DNA from: CAVYGN01 sp963796325
GTDB lineage: Bacteria > Spirochaetota > Brevinematia > Brevinematales > JAOACQ01
DNA: 64,000 bases
Assembly (NCBI GenBank): GCA_963796325.1
Contig: CAWCLF010000001.1
Coordinates: forward strand, 1,860,001-1,924,000
Direction: 5' to 3'
Positions 1 through 8,586 of the stretch are shown one piece after another. Positions within the stretch are counted from its first letter, which is position 1. Each line of letters begins with the position of its first letter. The notes below the pieces were generated by a model, which was given only the letters and a program-made list of their open reading frames with translations, was not told the DNA's origin and did not search any database. The translations under genes were made by a program, and so were the position numbers.

Positions 1-450
1 CATATTGTTAGAATATTAGTCAATAATAAGCCCTTTCTTTTTCTCCTTACAAGGCCGATAGGACGACCGTCATATGCACCTGTTGTCTGGTTCTATGAAT
101 TCCTGTATAAGGCGGCATCCTGGGATCGTGATCGCAGGATAATAGCAAAGGTGGAATGGCGCCAGGGGGAACTCTTTCCCAGGGTCGGTTTTATCGTTAC
201 AAATCTAAGGGCTAAAAAGAGGAAAGTAGTCCATTTTTACAATATGAGGGGAACAGTGCCTGACCGGCAATGCATTAAGGAGGGCAAGAATGCTGTTAAG
301 TGGACAAGGCTCTCCTGTCATGATTTTATCGATAATCATGTCCGGCTCCAGTTATTTGTTCTTGCCAACAATCTTGGAAACTTCTTCCGGCATTCAGCTT
401 TACCCCTTAAATGGGAGAGTTTTGGGTGTTATTTGGGAAATATCGGTTAA
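1..450 (+). pseudogene. IS1380-type transposase, C-terminal remnant
   Basis: One frame is open from the window edge to the stop at 450. It carries residue patterns typical of the C-terminal part of IS1380-family DDE transposases: WDRDRRIIAKVEW, GELFPRVGFIVTNL, the block around FYNMRGT and IKEGKNAVKWTRLSCHDF, then LGNFFRHSALP. After LALP-like residues, family members normally continue for several tens of residues; here unrelated residues lead quickly to a stop, so the 3' end looks truncated. The 5' end lies outside the window. Family assignment is from memory of the motif. Whether an intact copy begins upstream cannot be seen. The element appears inactive because its C-terminus is lost. Confidence 0.72.
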
Positions 451-579
451 ATATGGTACAAAAGTTCCATTGCAACGCTTCATATCGTAGGCTATAATTA
501 ATAATTGAATAAATAGAATATAGAAGAAATTCTCAAAAGTGGTAATATTGGGGTATTATCTAGGAAATATCGGTTAAAT
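436..579. repeat. 17-base direct repeat pair at the transposase remnant
   Basis: The 17 bases GGAAATATCGGTTAAAT occur exactly at 436-452 and again at 563-579, with similar flanking bases (GGTGTTATTTG versus GGGTATTATCTA) on the left. The first copy overlaps the broken end of the transposase frame and the second lies just before the next gene. This may be a duplicated transposon end or a scar of two insertions. Which one cannot be decided from this window. Confidence 0.6.
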
Positions 580-633
580 TGGTTTTTGATAGTGGTAAAA
601 TGGGTTGAACCAGGGGTGTATGTTGTGTATGTA

Positions 634-2004
634 GTGATTAAAAAGATATTGCCAATCCTGTTAATTTCATTCGTATTTTCAGGCTTTATCTGGCCGAAAC
701 AGATTGAGATGAAATCTGTAACCGTGGCAGGTTTCATAAATAAGGGCAAGGCAAACCAGGGCAATATTAACATAATGATGGTGAAATCCCTTACCACTTT
801 CCTGTCGAAAATATCGAAAAAGATCACTCCGTATAAGGAAGTGGAAGAGACAGCCAGGGGTAGCGGCTTCTGGGACCAGAAAGAATTTAACAGCGGCGGG
901 GCGATAAATATCGCCCAACAGTTTTCAACGGAACAGGTAATTACCGGCGATTATCTGGTTAATGAGCAAAGCGGTACGATAAATATTAATGTTTATGTTT
1001 ATAACGTAATTAACGGCCAGTTGTTATTCGGGAGGAACTACAAGGGGAATGCCGGTCCCGAGATTTTCAATACCATCGACAAAATGATACTTGATGTATC
1101 GGGCCTGTTAGTCGGGAAGACAATTTCTCTTGGATATTTTAAGCTTGCAATAAAGCCTCTTAATACAAAGTACAGATTATTCATCGATGACTCGTTCGTA
1201 AAACTGGTTAATAATAAAGATGGATACTTCGACAAGTTTATAACGGGCCAGTCGATCGATATAAGTTTAAAATCCGAGAAATCCGATGAGGAAGCGCTGA
1301 GAAAAATAATCGAGATCAAAAGCGGGAAAACGAATGAGCTGGAGTATAATCCTTCCGGGGTTTTAATCCTTGAAACGATGAAAGACGGCATAGATGTTTA
1401 TTTGAACGGAATAAAAATCGGAAAAACAGACAGTTCCGGGGAATTTAAAATCCCGAATATTGAGGCCGGTAAAGAAAACGAGATAACTTTAAAAAATGGC
1501 AGCGAATTGTTATCTGGAACGAATATCGTAATCAAAGAAGGGGACACTAAAGTAGTTGTATTTAAAACTGCCGCGGCTCTGACAGGTGAAAATGACCAGA
1601 TCAAGTCCGACCAGGGAAAACCGGCTGAAGAAATTGAGGTTTCGGCAAGTGTACCACTCGGAACAAAATATATTGCTGCGATACCCGGCATTTATAAATT
1701 TGTTATTGAACGAGGAACATTTAATATAAACCATAATTCACCTTATATAAGTAAAATCCTGGTCTATACAAACCGGGATGTTATTTGGGTATTGGAAGGA
1801 ATGGACCGGACTCCTATAAATTTTGATTACCAGATGGGCAGCGATGAGGCCGAAAATATTTATAAAAAGGCTGAAAAAAAAGTGAAAGGCCAATCTATAA
1901 CTATAATAATGAAGGAAGGCGATTTTGTGATTTTTGTTCCCAAAGAAAAAACTATGTACGGGGGGAGTTACGAAGGAGGTATTTATATATCTGTCAGTAA
2001 GTGA
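634..2004 (+). CDS. Secreted protein with TolB-N/CsgG-like region and PEGA-like domain
   Basis: The protein has about 456 residues from a GTG at 634, chosen because it starts a clean signal peptide (VIKKILPILLISFVFSG). The open frame extends upstream to a TTG at 586. After the signal, the region around VITGDYLVNEQSGTININVY resembles the outer-membrane-associated domains that spirochaetes share with TolB-N/CsgG proteins. In the middle, GVLILETMKDGIDVYLNGIKIGKT resembles a PEGA-type surface domain. The C-terminal part has no recognised domain. Function is unknown; a periplasmic or surface role is inferred. It follows transposon debris and stands alone. The next thousand bases hold only remnants. 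No catalytic motif was seen. Confidence 0.6.
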   Translation: MIKKILPILLISFVFSGFIWPKQIEMKSVTVAGFINKGKANQGNINIMMVKSLTTFLSKISKKITPYKEVEETARGSGFWDQKEFNSGGAINIAQQFSTEQVITGDYLVNEQSGTININVYVYNVINGQLLFGRNYKGNAGPEIFNTIDKMILDVSGLLVGKTISLGYFKLAIKPLNTKYRLFIDDSFVKLVNNKDGYFDKFITGQSIDISLKSEKSDEEALRKIIEIKSGKTNELEYNPSGVLILETMKDGIDVYLNGIKIGKTDSSGEFKIPNIEAGKENEITLKNGSELLSGTNIVIKEGDTKVVVFKTAAALTGENDQIKSDQGKPAEEIEVSASVPLGTKYIAAIPGIYKFVIERGTFNINHNSPYISKILVYTNRDVIWVLEGMDRTPINFDYQMGSDEAENIYKKAEKKVKGQSITIIMKEGDFVIFVPKEKTMYGGSYEGGIYISVSK

Positions 2005-2160
2005 AAATAAATTCATTCACTGCCCGGTCAGGAGTGAACTGTAAATGGCATGATTTATACGGCTTTAAAGCATGTGTGTTTCAAAGCGTTTGTAACAGGG
2101 GACTTCCCCGGCATGAAGCTGTGGACTATTTCCGAATTACAATTCTTTAAAGCGACGATA

Positions 2161-2355
2161 TTAAGATGTTTGTTTAATATCCTTAAAAACCTTTTTTGCT
2201 TTCCTTCCGGTATATAAATGTTTAATATTCAATGAAATTTTATTTTTGTCGCAGGATACTTCCTTAAGAACTTCACCATGCAATACATAATCAACCTTGA
2301 TATCCTTGAAAATTTCCCGGCAGTTTGACGGGTTAAAGTCATAATTTTTTATCCT
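2161..2355 (-). pseudogene. Remnant of a TolB-N/CsgG-like secreted protein
   Basis: A minus-strand frame of about 64 codons is open between stops but has no start codon. It reads in part as KDIKVDYVLHGEVLKEV and NIKHLYTGRKAKKVFKDIK. This is the alternation seen in TolB-N/CsgG-like proteins, where a line such as DYVLxGEV is followed by a strand and a conserved YxxxxGK turn. It resembles the region around VITGDYLVNEQSG of the plus-strand gene just upstream, so it may be the tail of a decayed paralogue. It is short, so the assignment is tentative. Confidence 0.35.
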
Positions 2356-2583
2356 TTAAAGCATTGTATTACCGGCTTAACTTTGAAATCCCGGGTTCGG
2401 GATGCGGCCAAGCGGTGTACAGGAAAAATTAGATTTTTAACGAGCTGATATAAACCATTTTGAGAATAATCATTAATGAAGCAAATTCTTAAATTCGAAA
2501 TCGGCCGGCTTAATTTTCTTTAATATATTTCTTTGACTACCTGACCAGGCTGCCGCAGCCGAATAATGGAAACCTCTGTTGTT

Positions 2584-2898
2584 TTAATTTTGCCATTTGC
2601 ATATTCGATTGTTTAAACTATCAGCAACAAAAATAAGCCCCGTTCCATCAACAAATATTCCGCTAGGATTAAAAAAACTCTGATAATCGATTCCGTGAGA
2701 TGCTCCCGAGCCGGTCTGCCATCCGCTCTTTCCCCCGCCGATCCATCCTTGAGCGGTGCCGTATTTATCCCATTTGCATATCCGATTGTTGTTCGGATCC
2801 GCAGTATAAATATTACCGGATCCGTCGACAGATAATCCATAAATATAAGAAAAACTCTGATAATCGTTTCCGGAGGATGCCCCTGTCCCTGTCTTTTT
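2584..2898 (-). pseudogene. C-terminal remnant of an NHL-repeat beta-propeller protein
   Basis: The minus-strand frame is open for about 104 codons and ends at TAA (2586-2584), with no start codon and an in-frame stop just upstream. It contains two copies of an NHL-type unit. Copy one has IYGLSVDGSGNIYTADPNNNRICKW and copy two has NPSGIFVDGTGLIFVADSLNNRICKW, each preceded by GASxGxDYQSF. This matches the NHL pattern (P-x-G-hydrophobic-x-V-D, then V-A-D-x-x-N-x-R-I). The missing 5' part shows that it is the tail of a larger, lost surface or secreted propeller gene. Confidence 0.68.
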
Positions 2899-3077
2899 TC
2901 AGCATATTAGCTTATGAATTAAAATATTGCAAGTATAATCTGCGATTTATTTAACAAGTTAAATAATAATTAAGCTTTTATTCATATTCTTATACCTAAC
3001 TCCATTAAGAGGTGGCAGGGTGTTGCTCTTCGTGTTTGAATTTTTACACTATTAACAGGAGCCGTAATATTATATTT

Positions 3078-3106
3078 TTGACTATTAATTCCGTCCGAAC
3101 TATAAT
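3078..3106 (+). promoter_or_regulatory. Sigma-70-type promoter of the cobalamin operon
   Basis: TTGACT at 3078-3083 and TATAAT at 3101-3106 are separated by exactly 17 bases. Transcription would start around 3113, just at the 5' edge of the cobalamin riboswitch. The geometry is nearly consensus and fits the riboswitch leader. Confidence 0.75.
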
Positions 3107-3113
3107 ACTTATC

Positions 3114-3283
3114 AACAGGTGCCGGGTTTCGTTGAAACCCGGTTAAAAGGAAAGATGGTGAAAACCCATCGCGGTCCCGCCGCTGTAACCGGGAACGAAA
3201 TCTGAAAATGCCACTGAAAGGAATCTTTCGGGAAGGTTCAGAGAGTAGGAGGATCCGGGAGCCAGAAAGCCTGCCTGATAACA
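3114..3283 (+). promoter_or_regulatory. Cobalamin (B12) riboswitch
   Basis: The leader carries the conserved cobalamin-aptamer blocks in order: AACAGGTGCC at the start, then AAAGGAAAGATGGTGAAAAC, GCGGTCCCGCCGCTGTAACC, the B12-box element TGCCACTG, GGGAAGG, and finally GAGCCAGAAAGCCTGCCTG. It begins at the predicted transcription start. The btuF ribosome site lies about 20 bases after it. No long U-tract follows, so repression is more likely by hiding the ribosome site than by termination, which is inference. It should switch the whole seven-gene unit off when adenosylcobalamin is plentiful. Confidence 0.95.
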
Positions 3284-3317
3284 GTAAATATTAAAGGCCC
3301 TCGTGGGGTGGGGTAAA

Positions 3318-4175
3318 ATGTTTTTTAGAATATTCTTATTATTATCGATAGTTCTCCTTTCATGCCAGCCGGCATTTCCTTTAAAACAGCCCTTTCATTT
3401 TCAAAGGATAGTATCATTAGGTCCGGTGCTTACCGAAGGCGTTTTCCTCCTGGGGAGGGGGGACGATCTTGCCGCGGACACTATTTACTGCATTTATCCC
3501 GAAGCCGCAAAGCGGAAGGAAAAGATCGGCAGCATAACGGATATCAACGTCGAAAAAATCTATCGCCTCCAGCCCGGCCTTGTGCTGGCTTCCCCTTTGA
3601 CGGACGGCCGGCAGCTCGAAAAGCTCAAATCGATGAAACTTCACGTGGAAATATTCGGCCAGCCTGAAAGCTTCCGGGGCATCTGCGGGGAATTCCTGAG
3701 GCTTTCAAAACTGCTCGACAGGGAAGATCTCGCAAAGGGAATCGTCGACAGGGCGGAAAACGAGGTTTCGAATTTAGTTAAAAAAATCTCAATTTACCCT
3801 AAAAAGAGGGTCTTTGTCGAGATAGGCACGAACCCACTGTTTACCGCGGGCGAAAAATCTTTTATCAACGATTTTATAATTTTCGGGGGCGGCGTCAATA
3901 TCGCCTCCGATTCGGGCGTCGGGATATACAGCTCTGAAATGGTTTTGAAGAAGGATCCCGAGGTGATCATAATCTCCGACATGGGCATCGATAACGGACA
4001 TGAAAAAGATTACTGGCGCCGGTACAAATCGGTCTCTGCCGTAAAAAATCATGCGATTTTCAGCATAGATTCGTATCATCTATGCAGCCCCACGCCGGTT
4101 TCCTTCGTGCAGACTCTCGATGAAATAGCCCTTATGATCCATCCTGAATTTAAAGAGCGGGCGGGCGGCAAATGA
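3318..4175 (+). CDS. btuF: Cobalamin-binding lipoprotein of ABC importer (BtuF-like)
   Basis: A periplasmic-binding protein of the FecB/BtuF type, about 285 residues. The ATG at 3318 is chosen because GGGGTGGGG lies just upstream and it begins a lipoprotein signal (MFFRIFLLLSIVLLSC, lipobox LLSC at residue 16). The mature part opens with QRIVSLGPVLTEGVFLLGRGD, typical of the class III fold, and has INVEKIYRLQPGLVLA in the first lobe. It is the first gene after the B12 riboswitch and overlaps the permease gene by four bases. It would capture corrinoid for the BtuCD importer. Siderophore binding is the alternative from the fold alone, but riboswitch control and cob genes favour cobalamin. Confidence 0.88.
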   Translation: MFFRIFLLLSIVLLSCQPAFPLKQPFHFQRIVSLGPVLTEGVFLLGRGDDLAADTIYCIYPEAAKRKEKIGSITDINVEKIYRLQPGLVLASPLTDGRQLEKLKSMKLHVEIFGQPESFRGICGEFLRLSKLLDREDLAKGIVDRAENEVSNLVKKISIYPKKRVFVEIGTNPLFTAGEKSFINDFIIFGGGVNIASDSGVGIYSSEMVLKKDPEVIIISDMGIDNGHEKDYWRRYKSVSAVKNHAIFSIDSYHLCSPTPVSFVQTLDEIALMIHPEFKERAGGK

Positions 4176-5179
4176 AAAATAGGGGATTGAGGAATATAAC
4201 AATAATTGCAGCGCTTGTCATGCTTCTCCTGATTTCCGTTTTAATGTCGCTTGCCGTAGGCTCGTCCGATCTGGGTTTTATGCAGAGCATAAATGAGCTT
4301 TTCTCTAAAAAAGAATCGATAGACAGGAGCATTGTCCTTTCAATCAGGCTTCCCAGGATACTTCTGGGGCTGGCTGTGGGCGGCTCTTTAAGCCTTGCCG
4401 GTGTAATTTTGCAGGGACTGTTCAGAAACCCGCTTGTAGAGCCTTATACCATAGGTATTTCGGGCGGCGCGGTGCTGGGCGTGGCTCTCTGCATATCTTT
4501 CAATATTATGAGTTTCTTCGGAATTTTCAGCCTTCCTTTTTCAGGTTTTGCAGGCGCCCTATTGTCGATAGCCGTCCTTTATTACCTGTCGGTCAGGAAA
4601 GGCATGATAGAGATACGGAACATCCTGCTTATCGGTGTAATGATCAGCTTTATCTCTTCGTCGCTGATGCTTCTTATCATGGCAATTTCAAAAACCGAGA
4701 ACCTGCAGGAAATAATATTCTGGATGATGGGTTCCATGGGACAGAACGACTGGGGTCTGATCCGGGCAACCCTGATTTTGTCATTCCTGTGCCTTTTTAT
4801 AACATATTTTTTTGCAGTCGACCTGAACGCGCTTTCCCTCGGGGAGGAAGAGGCGGCGCATCTGGGGATAGACATCGAACGGACCAAGCGCGTCCTCTTT
4901 ATCATAGCCTCAGTTATTACGGGATTATGCGTATCCGTCGCCGGAGTCATCGGCTTTGTGGGCCTTCTTATTCCCCATCTTATGAGGCTTGCAACGGGCA
5001 GGGATCACAGGATCCTGATCATAGCATCATTCCTGGGCGGGAGCTCTTTTTTGATCATATCGGACACTATAGCAAGGACCATAATAGCGCCGCAGGAACT
5101 TCCCGTCGGGGTAATAACCGGGCTGGCGGGAGGAATATTGTTTATCTACAGTCTTTCGACAAGGAAGGTCCGGATATGA
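4172..5179 (+). CDS. btuC: Cobalamin ABC importer permease (BtuC/FecCD family)
   Basis: A 335-residue polytopic membrane protein of the FecCD/BtuC family. Family landmarks visible include IRLPRILLGLAVGGSLSLAG followed by LQGLFRNPLVEPYTIGISGGA near the N-terminus. Further on are FWMMGSMG, then GFVGLLIPHLMRLATGRDHR, the segment that contacts the ATPase. The hydrophobicity fits about ten membrane spans. The ATG overlaps the btuF stop (ATGA) and its own stop overlaps the next ATG, so translation is probably coupled. It should form the inner-membrane channel for corrinoid delivered by BtuF. Confidence 0.92.
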   Translation: MKNRGLRNITIIAALVMLLLISVLMSLAVGSSDLGFMQSINELFSKKESIDRSIVLSIRLPRILLGLAVGGSLSLAGVILQGLFRNPLVEPYTIGISGGAVLGVALCISFNIMSFFGIFSLPFSGFAGALLSIAVLYYLSVRKGMIEIRNILLIGVMISFISSSLMLLIMAISKTENLQEIIFWMMGSMGQNDWGLIRATLILSFLCLFITYFFAVDLNALSLGEEEAAHLGIDIERTKRVLFIIASVITGLCVSVAGVIGFVGLLIPHLMRLATGRDHRILIIASFLGGSSFLIISDTIARTIIAPQELPVGVITGLAGGILFIYSLSTRKVRI

Positions 5180-5976
5180 GCCCGATCCTTGAAATCAGGA
5201 ATATGACCGCAGGTTACGGCCGGCAGTTTTCCCTGAAAAACATTTCTTTTTCATTCGATGAACACGGGATCATAGGGATCATAGGACCGAACGGTTCCGG
5301 TAAAACGACGCTTTTGAAAGTTATCAGCCGTTTATTGAAACCCGGGAACGGGAATGTTCTATTCAGAGGTACGGATATCTGGAAGATGGGGATAAAATCC
5401 TTTTCGCAGAAAGTCGCAGTGATAAGCCAGTCAATAGATTTTGCGCCTCTGTCAGTCTATGATTATGTAATGATGGGAAGGATCCCCCACAGGAAGCCTT
5501 TACAGTTTTTCGAAACCGGAGCTGACATGGAGAAAACTGAAAAATATATGACGATTACGGGCATCCGGGCGATCGGGGACAAGCTTCTCGATTCGATAAG
5601 CGGGGGGGAGCGTCAGATGGCCCAATTCGCCAAGGCCCTCAACCAGGAGCCCGGGCTTTTACTGATGGACGAGCCCACGTCCCACCTCGATATCAAACAC
5701 CAGGTCGGCATACTTGACCTTACAAGACAATACAACAAAGAAACCGGGCTGACCATAATCATTGTTCTGCATGACCTTAACCTCGCTTCGGAATACTGCG
5801 ACCAGCTGATACTCCTCAAGGACGGCTGCATCCGCTATTCCGGAAGCCCGCCGGAAGTCCTGAATTACAGGACCATTGAAGAAATATACGAAACGGTTGT
5901 GATCGTAGAAAAAAACCCGTTATCGCATAAGCCTTATGTATTTTTGGTTTCCGGAGAAGAACTGGAAAAACGTTAA
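5176..5976 (+). CDS. btuD: Cobalamin ABC importer ATPase (BtuD-like)
   Basis: An ABC ATPase of 266 residues. It has Walker A (GPNGSGKTT, near residue 37), a Q-loop (ISQSIDFAPLSVYDYVMMGR), signature SISGGERQ, Walker B LLLMDEPTSHLD and the switch histidine in IIVLHDLNLAS. The ATG at 5176 overlaps the btuC stop. A longer open frame begins upstream inside btuC but is only a shadow. YVMMGR after the Q-loop is typical of the FepC/BtuD importer group. It powers corrinoid uptake through BtuC. Confidence 0.92.
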   Translation: MSPILEIRNMTAGYGRQFSLKNISFSFDEHGIIGIIGPNGSGKTTLLKVISRLLKPGNGNVLFRGTDIWKMGIKSFSQKVAVISQSIDFAPLSVYDYVMMGRIPHRKPLQFFETGADMEKTEKYMTITGIRAIGDKLLDSISGGERQMAQFAKALNQEPGLLLMDEPTSHLDIKHQVGILDLTRQYNKETGLTIIIVLHDLNLASEYCDQLILLKDGCIRYSGSPPEVLNYRTIEEIYETVVIVEKNPLSHKPYVFLVSGEELEKR

Positions 5977-5986
5977 AGGATGGATT

Positions 5987-7942
5987 ATGAAATATTCGAT
6001 TGCCGCATTATTTATTCTGGCTGCCGCTCTTACAGCGGGCGTTCTTTGTGCTGAAGAGACGAACCTGACCGGAACTAACCGTGCCGTTCCCGGCGGGGCG
6101 CAAGTCACAGCCCCGGAAATTGTCATTACCGCCGACCGTTACATTACGCCCCTGGCGGATACAGGCGAGTCCGTCAGCGTTATAAATGAAAAAGAAATCA
6201 GGGAAAAAGGAAAGACGTTTGCGGATGACCTTATAAACTTTGAGCCCGGCGTCACCCTTTCCCGGTACGGAGGCCTGGGCGGCGCATCGGTCCTTTCGAT
6301 ACGGGGGGCTGAAAACGGCGGAACTGTTGTGCTTATAGACGGCATACCCATGAATAACCCGATCGTTTCACAGAACGGCGATAGCTATTTCGATTTTGCA
6401 AACATGACTCCGGACAATATAGGGAGAATTGAAATAATCCGGGGCCCGTTCAGCGCCCTTTACGGCTCTGAGTCCATGGGAGGCGTTGTCGACATTATCA
6501 CAAAGGAAGGATCGGGGCCGCCTGAGGGAAAAATAGATATTACGGCCGGAAGCTTCAATACATTCAAATGCGGGGCCGGCGTAAGCGGAGGAATGGATGC
6601 ATTCAATTATTCATTGTATCTTTCCCATATCGGATCGGACGGATTTTCCCATGCTGTAGTAACGGATGAAACCGTTACCCCTCCCAAAAACGGTTATAAC
6701 AATACGACATTGTCCTCTAAAACGGTCTATAAGCCGTTCGAAGGGGGTAAACTCTCATTCGTCGTCCATTATAATTATGCGGATTATTTCATTCCCGACG
6801 GCCCTTTTGCACCTGATGACAGGAATAATTATATTTCCAGCGATGCAGCATTTAAACTGGGTTTTGAAGATGTCCTGAATAGCTGGTGGGATTACAGCGC
6901 GTCGGTTTGTTACCTCAATTCCGATGTCGAAAACTCGGATAACCCGGGCGTTTACCAGAGCGGAGTTGCCGGCAGTTTTTACAAAGCGGATAATGTCAGG
7001 CTTAGCTTCATGAATAATTTTCATATACTTGACATCGATACTGTGACGGCAGGGCTGGATTTAAACGAAGAAGACGGAAGGACCCATTATTTTTCATCCA
7101 ATGCCTACGGTTCGTATACCAACGATCTCTACCTCGTTTCCAGGACAAACGGAGGGGTTTTCGTCCAGAATAGAATAGGGCTTTTCGATTCCCTTTACAA
7201 TACATCCGGAATCAGGTTCGATTCAAGCCCTTATTCAGGGTTTGTCATCAATTACAGGACGTCCCTCCTTTACAGGATAAATGAAGCGGGGCTTTCGCTT
7301 AAAGGCAACCTGGGCACAGGCTACAAGGACCCCTCGCTTTTCCAGCTTTATTCAAGCTGGGGAAGCACTAACCTGGCGCCTGAAACAAGTTTCGGGTTCG
7401 ATTCCGGCGCCGAAGAAAATCTTTTTAACGGCGTTATAACGCTTGAAGCAGTTTATTTCCAGAATTCTTTCAGCAATATGATCATTTTCGATCCGTCGCA
7501 AAATATCTACACAAACGAGGCGAGAGCATTGACGAAGGGCCTGGAAACCTCCCTGGCTGTAAAGCCTGCCGGTTTCCTCGAATTGCGGGCGTCTTACACA
7601 TATACCTGCGCAATAGACCCCTCCACCGGAAAATCCGCGTTGTTCATTCCAAGAGATAAAGCTGTTTGCGATATAATCATCTATCCTGTCCGCTGGATAT
7701 CGTTCGACCTGGAATATATATATACGGGAAACAGGGATAATATAAAATTCAATCCCGACGGTTCGAGTTCACATGTCCTGATGCCGGATTACTCCCTGGT
7801 CGATATAAGCCTCCGTGCAGATCTGGGAAAATTCGATGTTTATGCTTCGGTCGACAACCTCTTCAACCTGGTTTACCAGGATGTTTACGGATACGATCCC
7901 GGGGGGTTCATGTTCAATGCAGGGATCGAGGTAAAACTGTGA
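5987..7942 (+). CDS. btuB: TonB-dependent corrinoid receptor (BtuB-like)
   Basis: An outer-membrane TonB-dependent receptor of about 651 residues. The ATG at 5987 starts a signal peptide (MKYSIAALFILAAALTAGVLCAE). A probable TonB-box region (PEIVITADRY) is followed by the plug domain, with SIRGAENGGTVVLIDGIPMN and IEIIRGPFSALYGSESMGGV. The rest is beta-barrel, ending in NAGIEVKL. The gene lies between the importer ATPase and cobU and shares GTGA with cobU, so cobalamin or a precursor is the likely ligand. No tonB, exbB or exbD gene is in the window. The open frame could start earlier inside btuD, but the signal peptide decides the start. Confidence 0.9.
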   Translation: MKYSIAALFILAAALTAGVLCAEETNLTGTNRAVPGGAQVTAPEIVITADRYITPLADTGESVSVINEKEIREKGKTFADDLINFEPGVTLSRYGGLGGASVLSIRGAENGGTVVLIDGIPMNNPIVSQNGDSYFDFANMTPDNIGRIEIIRGPFSALYGSESMGGVVDIITKEGSGPPEGKIDITAGSFNTFKCGAGVSGGMDAFNYSLYLSHIGSDGFSHAVVTDETVTPPKNGYNNTTLSSKTVYKPFEGGKLSFVVHYNYADYFIPDGPFAPDDRNNYISSDAAFKLGFEDVLNSWWDYSASVCYLNSDVENSDNPGVYQSGVAGSFYKADNVRLSFMNNFHILDIDTVTAGLDLNEEDGRTHYFSSNAYGSYTNDLYLVSRTNGGVFVQNRIGLFDSLYNTSGIRFDSSPYSGFVINYRTSLLYRINEAGLSLKGNLGTGYKDPSLFQLYSSWGSTNLAPETSFGFDSGAEENLFNGVITLEAVYFQNSFSNMIIFDPSQNIYTNEARALTKGLETSLAVKPAGFLELRASYTYTCAIDPSTGKSALFIPRDKAVCDIIIYPVRWISFDLEYIYTGNRDNIKFNPDGSSSHVLMPDYSLVDISLRADLGKFDVYASVDNLFNLVYQDVYGYDPGGFMFNAGIEVKL

Positions 7943-8586
7943 ACAGGATTGTATTTGTATTGGGAGGCGCAAGGTCCGGAAAAAGCAGTTTTGCCGAAGA
8001 TCTTGCCCGGGAGATAAAAACCGGCGGAGGCTACAGGACCGGCATTGCATTCCTGGCTACCGGCGTTGAAGTCGACGAGGAATTCAAAAAGCGCATCGAA
8101 CGGCACCGTGAAAGAAGGACCTCTGAATTTGAAACTTATGAGGAAAGCATCGATATAGCCGGAAAGCTTGCGGAAGTTTTTGAAAGGCACCAGATTTTCA
8201 TCATCGATTGCCTCTCGACATGGCTGGGCAACATTTTTATGAAGATGAACGAAGCCGCGGTCGAGGATTTTGTCGGTTTGACGCTTGAAAAGATCGATAA
8301 GATTTTTAAAGGCCGCCTCAATCCGGTTGAATATTCAGGAGTTAAAGAGATGCTGCAGGCGGCGGAAAATAAGACGTACGATACCGGGTGTGGCCGTCTT
8401 TTATATCCCGGGAAGGAAGATAAAACTCTCCTGGTCGTTTCAAACGATGTCGGCCAGGGTATAGTGCCCGGCGATCATATGACAAGACTCTACAGGGATA
8501 TTCATGGACGTATGAACAGGAAAATGGCTTCTTTATCCGATTATGTTTATTTAATGAATGCGGGTATTCCGGCGAGGCTGTCATGA
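7939..8586 (+). CDS. cobU: Adenosylcobinamide kinase / GTP:adenosylcobinamide-phosphate guanylyltransferase
   Basis: CobU phosphorylates adenosylcobinamide and then attaches GMP, a step in corrinoid nucleotide-loop assembly. Visible motifs are the P-loop GGARSGKS near the N-terminus, the HRERR block with His56 as the expected guanylylated residue, and SNDVGQGIVPGDHMTRLYRD, the family signature. At 215 residues it is longer than the usual roughly 180. The extra segment lies around residues 120-160, between the WLGN block and the SNDVG block, and includes two cysteine-near glycine turns of unknown role. It starts with GTG overlapping the btuB stop and its own stop overlaps cobS. Confidence 0.93.
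   Translation: MNRIVFVLGGARSGKSSFAEDLAREIKTGGGYRTGIAFLATGVEVDEEFKKRIERHRERRTSEFETYEESIDIAGKLAEVFERHQIFIIDCLSTWLGNIFMKMNEAAVEDFVGLTLEKIDKIFKGRLNPVEYSGVKEMLQAAENKTYDTGCGRLLYPGKEDKTLLVVSNDVGQGIVPGDHMTRLYRDIHGRMNRKMASLSDYVYLMNAGIPARLS

Larger units (their letters stand above)
2005..3077. other. Decayed region without intact genes
   Basis: About 1.07 kb between the PEGA-like gene and the cobalamin promoter contains no intact reading frame. It holds two minus-strand protein remnants (listed separately at 2161-2355 and 2584-2898). It also holds a short perfect hairpin, ATCCCG-GGTT-CGGGAT, around 2386-2401. No tRNA or other RNA gene was recognised in it. Confidence 0.6.

Noticed and set aside
2376..2425. 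tRNA-like words (ATCCCGGGTTCGGGAT and GCGGCCAAGCGG) near each other
   Set aside because: They are in the wrong order for a tRNA, and no acceptor or anticodon stem can be drawn around them.
4789..5175. Upstream extension of the BtuD reading frame
   Set aside because: It lies inside btuC in another frame and is not ABC-like; the ATG overlapping the btuC stop fits the family start.
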